64,000 nt of DNA from Streptomyces spongiicola. GTDB lineage: Bacteria > Actinomycetota > Actinomycetes > Streptomycetales > Streptomycetaceae. The translations under genes were made by a program, and so were the position numbers. Under the pieces are notes generated by a model. The model was given only the letters and a program-made list of their open reading frames with translations, made no database searches and was not told where the DNA came from. The stretch is taken from positions 1,317,001 to 1,381,000 of the forward strand of contig NZ_CP029254.1 of NCBI RefSeq assembly GCF_003122365.1. Direction: 5' to 3'. Position 1 is the stretch's first letter. Each line of letters starts with the position of its first letter. Below are positions 17,267-25,325 of this stretch, piece by piece.

Positions 17267-18886
17267 GTGAGTGCTCTGTTCCCCGCCCTGGCGGCGGCCA
17301 TGCGCGCCACAGCCGGCACGGACGTCACGACCGCCACAGACGTCACGACCGCCGGGGACCGCGGCGTACGGAACCGGCCCGCGCTGCGCTTCGGCGACCG
17401 GGAGCTGACGTACGGCGCACTGGCCTGCGCCGCCGGGGCGGCGGCGGAGCGGATCTCCGGGGCCGGCCGGGTCGCGGTCTGGGCCACGCCCACGCTCGAG
17501 ACGGCCGTCGGGGTGGTGGCGGCGCTGCTCGCGGGGGTGCCCGCCGTACCGCTCAACCCCCGGACGGGAGAGCGGGAACTGGCCCACATCATCCAGGACA
17601 GCGCCCCGCGGCTGGTACTGGCCGCCCCTGACGACGAACTGCCGCCCGTGCTGGCCGCCTTGGAGCGGATCGACATCGAGGCGGCGGCCCCCGGGGACAA
17701 GGCAGGACCCGGGGACAAGGCAGGACCCGGGAGCATGGCAGGCCCCGGGGGCGCCGCGGGTCACGTGGGCGCCGCGGGTCACGGGAACCCGTCGGGGCCC
17801 GTCGTCCGGGCCCTGCCCGCCGAGCCGGGACCGGAGACCGCGGCGCTGGTCGTCTACACCTCGGGGACCACCGGCCCGCCGAAGGGCGCGGTGCTGCCGC
17901 GCCGGGCGATCGCCGCCACCCTGGACGCGCTGGCGGACGCATGGGGGTGGACCGGTGACGACGTCCTCGTCCAGGCGCTGCCGCTGTTCCATGTGCACGG
18001 GCTGATCCTCGGTGTCCTCGGCCCGCTGCGGCGGGGCGGCGCGGTGCGGCACCTCGGGCGGTTCTCGGCCGAGGGTGTGGGGCGGGAGCTCGGCGCCGGG
18101 GCGACGATGCTCTTCGGGGTGCCGACGATGTACCACCGGCTGGCGGAGGCGGTGGACGGCGATCCGGAGCTGGCGAAGTCCCTCGCGGGCGCCCGGCTGC
18201 TGGTGTCCGGATCGGCGGCGCTGCCCGTCCACGACCACGAGCGGATCTTCGCGGCGACGGGCCGGCGGGTCGTCGAGCGGTACGGGATGACCGAGACGCT
18301 GATGAACACGAGCGTCCGGGTGGACGGCGAGCCGTGTCCCGGATCGGTGGGCCATCCGCTTCCGGGGGTGGAGCTGAGGCTCGTGGAGGAGGACGGGACG
18401 GAGATCACCGCGCTGGACGGGCAGGCGGTCGGCGAGATCCAGGTGCGGGGGCCGAACCTCTTCACCGGCTATCTCAACCGGCCGGACGCGACCGCGGCGG
18501 CGTTCGACGGCGACTGGTTCCGCACCGGCGACATGGCGGTCCGGGCCCCGGACGGCCAGGTGCGCATCGTGGGCCGCAAGGCGACGGATCTGATCAAGAG
18601 CGGCGGCTACAAGATCGGCGCGGGCGAGATCGAGAACGCGCTGCTGGAGCACCCGCAGGTGCGGGAGGCCGCGGTCACCGGCGAACCGGACGACGACCTC
18701 GGCGAGCGGGTGGTGGCGTGGGTGGTGCCCGCCGACCCGGCCCGGCCGCCGTCCGGGGACGAGCTGGCCGGGCATGTCGCGTCCCAGCTCGCCCCGCACA
18801 AGCGCCCGCGGACGGTCCGCTTCCTCGACGCGCTGCCCCGAAACGACATGGGCAAGATCATGAAGAGGTCCCTCTCCCGTGGCTGA
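17267..18886 (+). CDS. matB: Malonyl-CoA synthetase (MatB)
   Basis: 539-residue ANL-family enzyme that activates malonate (and often methylmalonate) with ATP and CoA. Motifs are VVYTSGTTGPPKGAV (P-loop), YGMTETLMNTSVR (A5), WFRTGDMA (A7), GRKATDLIKSGGYKIGAGEIE (A8) and PRNDMGKIMKR with the acylating Lys. The sequence matches what I remember of S. coelicolor MatB (SCO2444) nearly throughout. The exception is a low-complexity insert at roughly residues 140-175 (GDKAGPGDKAGPGSMAGPG and on) encoded by a DNA tandem repeat in the inter-domain surface region. GTG 17267 follows GAGGAGGACGACCG. Overlaps the next gene by 8 nt. Confidence 0.92.
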   Translation: MSALFPALAAAMRATAGTDVTTATDVTTAGDRGVRNRPALRFGDRELTYGALACAAGAAAERISGAGRVAVWATPTLETAVGVVAALLAGVPAVPLNPRTGERELAHIIQDSAPRLVLAAPDDELPPVLAALERIDIEAAAPGDKAGPGDKAGPGSMAGPGGAAGHVGAAGHGNPSGPVVRALPAEPGPETAALVVYTSGTTGPPKGAVLPRRAIAATLDALADAWGWTGDDVLVQALPLFHVHGLILGVLGPLRRGGAVRHLGRFSAEGVGRELGAGATMLFGVPTMYHRLAEAVDGDPELAKSLAGARLLVSGSAALPVHDHERIFAATGRRVVERYGMTETLMNTSVRVDGEPCPGSVGHPLPGVELRLVEEDGTEITALDGQAVGEIQVRGPNLFTGYLNRPDATAAAFDGDWFRTGDMAVRAPDGQVRIVGRKATDLIKSGGYKIGAGEIENALLEHPQVREAAVTGEPDDDLGERVVAWVVPADPARPPSGDELAGHVASQLAPHKRPRTVRFLDALPRNDMGKIMKRSLSRG

Positions 18887-20249
18887 CGTGTCGACGGCTC
18901 GTGAGGCCGTGGCCCTGGCCTCCGACGACTTCGAGGAGCACCCGCCGGCCGCCGCCGAGGACGCCTCCGGCGACGGCGACGGCGACGGTCCGCTCCGGTG
19001 GGCCGGCTACGCGCAGGCACGGGCACGGGCAGCGGAGCGGACCGGTGAGCGGGAGTCCGTCGTATGGGGGACGGCGGACATCGGTGGCCGCCGCGCGGTG
19101 CTGGTGTCGTCCGAGTTCCGGTTCCTCGGCGGGTCGCTGGGCCGGCGGGCCGGGGACCTGCTGGAAGAGGCCTACGCCCATGCCCGCGCCGCGCGGCTGC
19201 CGCTGGTGTCGCTGGTCGCCACCGGCGGCAGCAGGATGCAGGAGGGCATGGTCGCCCTCGGCCAGCTCCACCGGGTGGCTCGGGCCTCGGCGCTCAACCG
19301 CGCGGCCGGTCTGCCGCAGATCGCGGTGCTGCGCGACCCCACCACCGGCGGTGGCTGGGCCACGCTGGGGGCGGGCGCGGACGTGGTCCTCGCACTGCCG
19401 GGAGCGCAGGTCGGGTTCGCCGGTTCCCGGGTCAGGCCGGCGGACGCGGACCCGTCGGCGTACACGGCCGAGGGCCAGCTCGCAGCGGGGCACGTCGACG
19501 CGATCGTCACCCGGGACCGGCTGCGTCCGGCACTGTCGCTGTGGCTGCGGCTGCTGGCGGGCGGCACCGTGGAGCCGGTGCCGGGCGGAGTTCCCGTCCC
19601 GCCGCCGCCGGCCCTTGACGGCGCCTACGGCGCGGCGGCGACCGGCTGGGAGGCGGTACGGCGGGCCCGGGCACCGCACCGGCCGCGCGCGGGGGCGTAT
19701 CTCGACACCTGGTTCGACGAGCGGGCGGACCTGCACGGCGACCGGTGCGGTGGTTCGGACCCGGGGATGATCTGCGGCTTCGGGCTGCGCGAGGGGCGGG
19801 TGGTGGCCTACGCGGCGCAGACCGGGACCGCGACCAGGCCCGCCGGTTACCGCACGGCGGCCCGGCTCATCCGGCTCGCCGACCGGCTCGGGATCCCGGT
19901 CCTCACCCTCGTGGACACGCCCGGCGCCGCGAACGACGCCGAGGCCGAGCGGGCCGGGGCGGGTGCGGCCATCGCCGACGTGTTCGCGGCGGTGGCATCG
20001 GTGCGCGTGCCGGTGACGACCCTGGTGATCGGCGAGGGCGGTTCCGGCGGGGCGCTGGCGCTGGCCGCCCCGGGCAACACCTGGGTGACCCCCGACAGCT
20101 ACTTCTCGGTCATCGCGCCCGAACTCGCCGCGGCGATCCTCAAACGCGACCCCTCCGAGACCCCGGCCACCGCGGACCAGCTCCGGCTGCGGCCGCGGGA
20201 TCTGGTGGAACTCGGGGTGGTACGGGGGATCGTGGCAAGGGCCGAGTGA
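18879..20249 (+). CDS. Acyl-CoA carboxyltransferase (fused AccD/AccA-like)
   Basis: 456 residues with both carboxyltransferase halves in one chain. The N-terminal beta-like half has SEFRFLGGSLGRRAGDLLEE and SLVATGGSRMQEGM; the C-terminal alpha-like half has LTLVDTPGAAN and VIGEGGSGGALALA. There is no zinc ribbon. It sits in a translationally coupled pair with matB, so it probably handles malonyl-CoA or another acyl-CoA (a decarboxylase/carboxylase partner or malonate use). Biotin carrier and carboxylase subunits are not in the window. Confidence 0.88.
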   Translation: MADVSTAREAVALASDDFEEHPPAAAEDASGDGDGDGPLRWAGYAQARARAAERTGERESVVWGTADIGGRRAVLVSSEFRFLGGSLGRRAGDLLEEAYAHARAARLPLVSLVATGGSRMQEGMVALGQLHRVARASALNRAAGLPQIAVLRDPTTGGGWATLGAGADVVLALPGAQVGFAGSRVRPADADPSAYTAEGQLAAGHVDAIVTRDRLRPALSLWLRLLAGGTVEPVPGGVPVPPPPALDGAYGAAATGWEAVRRARAPHRPRAGAYLDTWFDERADLHGDRCGGSDPGMICGFGLREGRVVAYAAQTGTATRPAGYRTAARLIRLADRLGIPVLTLVDTPGAANDAEAERAGAGAAIADVFAAVASVRVPVTTLVIGEGGSGGALALAAPGNTWVTPDSYFSVIAPELAAAILKRDPSETPATADQLRLRPRDLVELGVVRGIVARAE

Positions 20250-20461
20250 TCCGCGCGGCGGATGCGGCTCCGGCACCGAGTGCGGCGTCACGGCGTCACG
20301 GCGATGCGGCCGTGGGGCCGGCAGGGCCGGCAGGGCCACCCCGGCCCATGAGGTGCATCACAGCAACTTAGGTAAGCCTTCCCTCGAGGTGCCGCCCTCT
20401 GGTAGACGTGGATGTCGGCCCGCACGGGCACCGCACCGCAGCTCCACCGGAAGTGTCGCTC
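20250..20461. promoter_or_regulatory. Intergenic region with a weak DtxR/DmdR-like iron box
   Basis: The left half TTAGGTAAG (20368-20376) matches one half of the Streptomyces iron-box consensus at 8 of 9 positions; the right half CTTCCCTCG matches only about 5 of 9. It lies about 80 bp before the 20462 gene. A real operator is doubtful. A GGCCGGCAG repeat precedes it. Confidence 0.3.
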
Positions 20462-20713
20462 ATGGACCAGGACCGCTCGCCCGACCTCATGCCGTTCGAG
20501 ATCGACCTGGCCTTCGAGGAGGCCCGGCGCCGGGCCGAGGTGGTGGCCGCGCTGGGGCCCGGCTGGGACCCCGTGGCCGCGCTGGAGGGTGAGGAGGCCG
20601 CGTACACGCTCCTCTACTCCGGTCTCGACGCCGAGCAGCAGCGGACCCACGACATGCTCGTCGCCGCCGGTGTCCTGCCGGGAGGAGGCCCGGGCCGTGC
20701 GCCTTCCCATTGA
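20462..20713 (+). CDS. DUF6400-like small protein
   Basis: 83 residues: MDQDRSPDLMPFEIDLAFEE followed by ARRRAEVVAALGPGWDP and LLYSGLDAEQQRTHDMLVAAG. It resembles small Streptomyces proteins annotated DUF6400 (from memory). Highly acidic and helical, no membrane segment. The 3' end overlaps the next gene by 17 nt, implying coupled translation. Confidence 0.72.
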   Translation: MDQDRSPDLMPFEIDLAFEEARRRAEVVAALGPGWDPVAALEGEEAAYTLLYSGLDAEQQRTHDMLVAAGVLPGGGPGRAPSH

Positions 20714-20942
20714 CCCGCAGGCGGACATCGCCCGCCGCGCCTGGCTGCCCTGCCCCGCCTGCGACGACGCTCGCGACTGCGCCGTCTGCGCGGACCGGCG
20801 CAACTGCGTGGAGCACTGGCGCTATCTGATCTCCAATCAGGGCGCGGTGGTCCACCTTCAGTGCCCCGGCTGCACTCATATGTGGTCGGTCGACACCCGC
20901 CGCCACGCCAGGCGCCCGGTGGGCGACCCGCCGCCCTGCTGA
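20697..20942 (+). CDS. Small cysteine-rich zinc-ribbon protein
   Basis: 81 residues from GTG 20697, after GGAGGAGG. Cys pairs CPACDDARDCAVC, then RRNC, then CPGCTHMWSVD make at least two probable zinc-binding knuckles. WRYLISNQGAVVHLQCPGC suggests a conserved fold found in hypothetical Streptomyces proteins. Function unknown. Overlaps the upstream gene by 17 nt, and its TGA at 20940-20942 runs into the subtilisin relic. Confidence 0.72.
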   Translation: MRLPIDPQADIARRAWLPCPACDDARDCAVCADRRNCVEHWRYLISNQGAVVHLQCPGCTHMWSVDTRRHARRPVGDPPPC

Positions 20943-21300
20943 CTTCTCCGGCCACGGCCGGGACGTGGATCTGATCGCCCCCGGTGTGTGCGTCCTCCCC
21001 ACCTCCGCGAACGGCGGCTACGCCACCCTGTCCGGCATCTCCATGGCCGTCCCGCACACGGCGGGCGGGGCAGCCCTGTACCGGGCGACCCACCCCGGCG
21101 CCTCCCCCACCGAAGTGAAGGCGGCCCTCCTCGCGGCAGGCGGCATGGACTGGACCTGGCCTTCGGAGGACGGCGACGACGTCAAGGAGCCGTTGCCGCG
21201 ACTCGGTTCCTTCCGGCGCACCGGCGTGAGCGCGCGTGGCCTCCGGGACCACCCGGGCCGGAGGAAGGGCCACGCGGCGGAACGGTCGTGCGGCGGACAG
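20943..21300 (+). pseudogene. C-terminal fragment of a subtilisin-like serine protease
   Basis: Reads DFSGHGRDVDLIAPGVCVLP, then GGYATLSGISMAVPHTAGGA (the catalytic Ser sits in SM, GTSMASPH in active enzymes) and DWTWPSEDGDDVKEPLPRLG. The Asp and His of the triad, signal peptide and pro-region are absent because the fragment starts directly after the stop of the preceding gene. After LGSF the frame runs on into repeats. A dead relic of an S8 peptidase. Confidence 0.82.
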
Positions 21301-21380
21301 GCCGTGCGGTGCCCGGGTGTCCGCAGCGAGGGCCATCCCCGGCACGGACCCCCGGGCACCGCGGCGTCGCGACACCGCGT

Positions 21381-21640
21381 CACGGCAGGCACGGGGTTAC
21401 GGCAGGCACGGGGTTACGACGGAACGACGGAACGACGGAACGACGGAACGGAGACAGCGCCGGGGCCGAGGACGCGACGGGGACAAGGTCGGGGACGGGT
21501 CGGGGGCAAGGCCGGGGACGGGTCGGGGACAAGGTCGGGGACGGGGGCGCACGGCGGCGTGGGGACAGCGCCGCGGCGGGGCGGCGGGGGCGGGGGCCCG
21601 GCGGGTGCCCGGCGGATGCCCGGGCATCCCACCGGCGGGG
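21381..21640. repeat. Tandem repeats 3' of the MFS gene
   Basis: CGGCAGGCACGGGGTTA twice (21382-21416), GAACGACG about five times (21421-21452), and GGGGACAAGGTCGGGGACGG with GGGTCGG variants about five times (21480-21545). Confidence 0.88.
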
Positions 21641-21645
21641 CGGGC

Positions 21646-22977
21646 TCACGGCGTGGGCCGGCGGGCGTCGTAGCGTACGAAGCTCCGGCCGCGCAGGGCG
21701 AGCAGACCGACCGCCAGGACGCAGGCGAGGCCGCCGCCGGTGACCGTGACCGCGGGCGAGGTGAGGTCCGCGACCGAGCCGGCGAGGAAGTCGCCGAGGC
21801 GGGGACCGCCCGCCACGACGACGATGAACACCCCGTGCAGCCGGCCGCGCATCTCGTCCGGCGCGGCCGTCTGGAGCATGGTGTTGCGGAACACCATGGA
21901 CACCGTGTCGGCGCATCCGGCGAGTGCGAGGAAGACCAGCCCGAGCCAGAGGTTCCTGGTCAGGCCGAACACGGCGATCGCGGCACCCCAGGCCGCCACG
22001 GCGAGCAGAATCGCCACCCCGTGCCGACGGACACGCCCCTGCCAGCCGGAGAAGACCCCGCCCAGGAGCGCGCCGACGGCCGGCGCCGCGACGAGGAGAC
22101 CGGTCGTACGTGCGTCCCCGCCGTACCAGAGCCCGGCCACGGCGGGGAAGAGCGCGCGTGGATGGGCCAGGATCATCGCGCAGAAGTCGGAGAAGAACGT
22201 CATGCGGATGTTGGGCCGGGTGGAGAGGAAGCGCAGCCCGTCGAGCACGGACGCCCGCCCGCCCTTCGCCCCGTCGCGGTCGGGCAGCATCGGGGGCAGC
22301 CGCCACATCGCGTACAGCGCGGCCCCGAACGCGACGAAGTCGACGGCGTATGCGGTCTGGTAGCCGCCGTGACCGACTATCAGGCCGCCCAGCATCGGGC
22401 CGAGGAGCATGCCGGACGTCATCGTCATCGAGGAGAGGGCGTTGGCGGCGGGCAGTTGCTCGGGCGGCAGCAGCCTGGGGATCATCGCGCTGCGGGCGGG
22501 CGAGTTCAGCGCGGCGCACACCGCCTGGAGGGCGACCACGCCGTACAGGAACCAGACGTGGTGGAGGCCCGCGAACGCGGCGGCGGCGAGCGCGGCCGAC
22601 AGACCGGCGGAACCGGCCGCGCTCCACAGCCCGAGCGCGCGCCGGTCCACGGTGTCGGCGACGGCGCCCCCGTACAGACCGAAGACGATCAGCGGGACGA
22701 GCGAGAACAGTCCGACGAGCCCGACGGAGAAGGTCGAGCGCGTGATGTCGTACACCTGGAGCGAGATCGCCAGAGTGGTCATGCCCTGGCCGATCCAGGA
22801 GACCGTGTTGCCGAACCAGAGCCGACGGAAGTCGGCGGAGGCGCGCAGCGGTGTGAGGTCGGCGAGTACGCGGCGGCCGCGGGCGGGGGTGCCGGGGGTC
22901 GCGGGGGTGCCGGGGGTGCCGGGGGTCGCGGGGGTCGCGGGGGTGCCGGGGGTCGCGGGGGTGCCGGGGGCGGTCAT
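21646..22977 (-). CDS. MFS transporter (EntS-like)
   Basis: 443 residues, 12 predicted transmembrane helices, starting with FRRLWFGNTVSWIGQGMTTL and ending LACVLAVGLLALRGRSF. Looks like the EntS/MFS_3 siderophore or drug exporter group (ARSAMIPRLLPPEQLPAANALS and RNTMLQTAAPDEMRGRLHG are typical). The first 33 residues are a TPATPGTP repeat encoded by a GGGGGTCGC/GGGGGTGCC minisatellite. The true start may be further in, before VLADLTPLRASADFRR. Substrate unknown. Confidence 0.85.
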   Translation of the reverse strand: MTAPGTPATPGTPATPATPGTPGTPATPGTPARGRRVLADLTPLRASADFRRLWFGNTVSWIGQGMTTLAISLQVYDITRSTFSVGLVGLFSLVPLIVFGLYGGAVADTVDRRALGLWSAAGSAGLSAALAAAAFAGLHHVWFLYGVVALQAVCAALNSPARSAMIPRLLPPEQLPAANALSSMTMTSGMLLGPMLGGLIVGHGGYQTAYAVDFVAFGAALYAMWRLPPMLPDRDGAKGGRASVLDGLRFLSTRPNIRMTFFSDFCAMILAHPRALFPAVAGLWYGGDARTTGLLVAAPAVGALLGGVFSGWQGRVRRHGVAILLAVAAWGAAIAVFGLTRNLWLGLVFLALAGCADTVSMVFRNTMLQTAAPDEMRGRLHGVFIVVVAGGPRLGDFLAGSVADLTSPAVTVTGGGLACVLAVGLLALRGRSFVRYDARRPTP

Positions 22978-23082
22978 GCGGGGTGCGTCGTGCGGAGTGC
23001 GGCTATCGGCGGCATGGCCGAAGTATAAGGACGCATGACCAGGAGCCCCTTACCGCACGGGCGGGCGGGGCCCGAGCCCCTT

Positions 23083-23172
23083 ACCGCACGGCACGGGCGG
23101 GAGCGCGCGGCACGGGCGGGAGCGCGCGGCACGGGCGGGAGCGCGCGGCACGGGCGGGAGCGCGCGGCACGG
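23083..23172. repeat. 17-bp tandem repeat (GCACGGGCGGGAGCGCG)
   Basis: About five copies of GCACGGGCGGGAGCGCG, just downstream of the SDR gene and in the gap to the MFS start. Nothing coding is supported. Confidence 0.9.
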
Positions 23173-23189
23173 CCCGCGGTGGGCGGCGC

Positions 23190-23930
23190 TCAGCGGCCCC
23201 CGGAGACCCTGAGGACCGTGCCGGTCGTGAAGGACGCGTCGTCCGAGAGCAACCAGGAGACGGCGCCGGCGATCTCGGCAGGCTCCCCCGGCCGCCGCAG
23301 CGGGGTCACCGCGGCCACCTTCGCCGGCCGGTCGGGGTCTCCCATGGCGGCGTGCATGTCGGTGTTCACGGTGCCGGGGGCGACGGCGTTCACCCGGACA
23401 CCCTGCGGCCCGAGCTCCTTGGCCAGCCCCACGGTCAGGGCGTCGATCGCCGCCTTGGTCGCCGCATAGTGGACGTACTCCCCGGGGGCGCCGAGCGTGG
23501 CGGCGACCGAGGAGATGTTGACGATCGCACCGGAACCGCTCGCGGCCATGTCGCGGGCAGCTCGTCTGCAGCACAGCAGACAGCCCAGCAGGTTCACGTC
23601 GACGACCCGGCGCAGGTCCTCGGTGCGGGCGTCGGCGAGCCGCCCGAGCGGGCCGGTGACGCCGGCGTTGTTGACCAGGCCGGTCACGGTGCCGAGTTCC
23701 GCTGCCGCGATGTCGAACAGCCGCTCCACCCCGGCCTCGTCGGAGGTGTCCACCCGCACCGCGACACAGCGCCCCCCGGCCGCGCGCACGGCCCGCGCCA
23801 CCTCCTCGGCGGCCGCGGCGTCGCTGACATACCCGAGGGCCAGGTCGTGCCCGTCGGCGGCCAGCCGGACGCAGGTCGCCGCGCCGATGCCCCGGCTGCC
23901 GCCCGTGACGACGGTGACCGGACGTGTCAT
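23190..23930 (-). CDS. SDR family oxidoreductase (FabG-like)
   Basis: 246 residues, classical short-chain dehydrogenase: TGGSRGIGAA (NADP-binding TGxxxGxG), LVNNAGVTGP (NNAG), and the Ser-Tyr-Lys triad in IVNISSVAATLGAPGEYVHY with YAATK. The APGTVNTDM and PGEPAEIAGAVSWLLSDDAS segments are typical of 3-oxoacyl-ACP reductase-like proteins. ATG 23930 has GGGAGG 6 nt upstream. Substrate unknown; no adjacent pathway gene. Confidence 0.92.
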   Translation of the reverse strand: MTRPVTVVTGGSRGIGAATCVRLAADGHDLALGYVSDAAAAEEVARAVRAAGGRCVAVRVDTSDEAGVERLFDIAAAELGTVTGLVNNAGVTGPLGRLADARTEDLRRVVDVNLLGCLLCCRRAARDMAASGSGAIVNISSVAATLGAPGEYVHYAATKAAIDALTVGLAKELGPQGVRVNAVAPGTVNTDMHAAMGDPDRPAKVAAVTPLRRPGEPAEIAGAVSWLLSDDASFTTGTVLRVSGGR

Positions 23931-24019
23931 GGCGCCTCCCGTACTCGCTCCTGCCCGCGCGCTCACCGCGGGGGGTTACGGCGCCCACTCCATCACAGCC
24001 GGGACCGGGTGCGAAGCGC

Positions 24020-24215
24020 GGGTGCGCGGGTGTGCCGGACACGCGGGTATGCGGGTATGCGGGTATGCGGATGGGCCGACGGGCAGGCACGCCGGGTGTG
24101 CGGGTGTGCGGGTGCGCAGGGTGCGCAGGGTGCGCAGGGTGCGCGGGTTGCGCGGGTTGCGGGGCAACCCGGGTAGGCGCAGGGTGAACAGGCGCAGGGT
24201 TAACCGGTGCGTGCA
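24020..24215. repeat. GCGGGTAT / GCAGGGTGC tandem repeats
   Basis: CGGGTATG about four copies (24044-24069), then GTGCGGGT, then GCAGGGTGC about four copies (24112-24150). They separate the SDR start and the CsbD-like start. Confidence 0.88.
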
Positions 24216-24247
24216 CGCACCACGGACCCGAGAGGACACCGATCCTG

Positions 24248-24427
24248 ATGAGCAAGCACAACGCCAAGGCGCGGCAGATCAAGGGCAAGCTGAAGGAGAC
24301 CCTCGGGAAGACCGTGGGTGACAAGTCCATGCGGCGCTCGGGCCGGAACGACGTGCTGCGCGGCAAGGCGCAGGAGATGGCGGAGAAGGCGGCCGACCAG
24401 GTGCGCAAGCACACCAGGCACCACTGA
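24248..24427 (+). CDS. CsbD family protein
   Basis: 59 residues from ATG 24248 (MSKHNAKARQIKGKLKETLG) to RKHTRHH. Matches the CsbD stress-protein family: AKGKLKETLGK-type start and a repeat-like NDVLRGKAQEMAEKAADQVRKH. Basic and helical. Often stress- or sigma-B-induced. Followed 5 nt later by a very strong hairpin. Confidence 0.85.
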   Translation: MSKHNAKARQIKGKLKETLGKTVGDKSMRRSGRNDVLRGKAQEMAEKAADQVRKHTRHH

Positions 24428-24432
24428 GGCAT

Positions 24433-24494
24433 CGGTGCTGCCCGCGCCGAAACGGGCCGCGCCGGGACGGCCCGTTTCGGCGCGGGCAGCACCG
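24433..24494 (+). terminator. Perfect 27-bp hairpin after the CsbD-like gene
   Basis: Arms 24433-24459 and 24468-24494 are exact reverse complements (CGGTGCTGCCCGCGCCGAAA and on) around an 8-nt CGCCGGGA loop. It starts 5 nt after the stop codon. There is no T-tract, but the stem is far stronger than usual. The obvious role is transcription termination or mRNA 3'-end protection. Confidence 0.85.
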
Positions 24495-25325
24495 GCCGCC
24501 GTCCTGGCGCGGCAGGTCCCGCCCGCCCCGGCGCGGAGCGTCCGCCGGGCAGGCCCTTGGGCAGGGCCGTGAGCAGCGCCGGGAGCCGGAGACGGGTGAC
24601 CCGTCGCCGCGCGTGACCGCGCGCCATCCGTGATCCGGCCGCACGCGCGACCGGGCGCCGCGGGGAGGCCCGGGGCGAGGGTCCACGGACGGGAGTAGAG
24701 GATCCACGGGCCGAAGCCCGGGATCCGCGGACCGAGCCGGTATCCGCGGGCCGGGCCAGGACGCCGGGTCGCGTGGACGCGCCGGTTCAGGGCCGGGACC
24801 TCCCGGGCGGCCCGCTCCCCTGAGCGCACCGCGCCCTCCATCAGCCCGTGCGTCTGCCCATCAGCCCGTGCGTCTGCCCATCAGCCCGTGCGTCTGCGTC
24901 GCGGTCTCCGAGCCGGCCGGCCCGGTGGATCCGGCCGTCCGGCTCGCGCAGGGCACTGCCGTAGCTGGTCAGGGCCCCGGCGGGAAACGGCCGATCATCC
25001 CCGCCCGCCGGGGCCGGGCCCGGTCGGGTGCCCCGGCCCGGCCGCCAACGGTACGCATGGGGCGGGAAGTTAGCTGTGCCACGTTTCCGCAGCTTCTTGA
25101 ACGACCACTCCGAGGCCGTCGTTGACCCCGGTAACCGGTGCCCCTTCCAGACCGGTGAGTGAGCGAGGTCCGTACATGCCCAGGTCCCTTCCGCACCGCA
25201 CCCGGCTCCGCCCCGCGCCCGCGGTACGCCGCCCGGCGTCAGCGCGTTCAGCGCGTTCAGCGCGCTCGGCGCGCTCGGCGGAGCAGGCCGCCCACCTGCG
25301 GCTCCCCCACTGAGCGGCCGCGCCC
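24495..25325. other. Large intergenic region, no firm gene
   Basis: 24839-24898 holds a 20-bp unit CATCAGCCCGTGCGTCTGCC three times. A possible small ORF (25176-25313, 45 residues, MPRSLPHRTRLRPAPAVRRP with ARSARSARS repeats) ends 12 bp before the next gene; it has only a weak GAGG site and I do not call it confidently. Otherwise nothing. Confidence 0.5.

Noticed and set aside
20368..20384. Functional DmdR/DtxR iron box
   Set aside because: Right half matches only about 5 of 9 positions; kept as low-confidence only.
25176..25313. 45-residue small gene with ARSARSARS repeats
   Set aside because: Weak ribosome-binding site, compositionally biased, no recognised homology; noted but not called.
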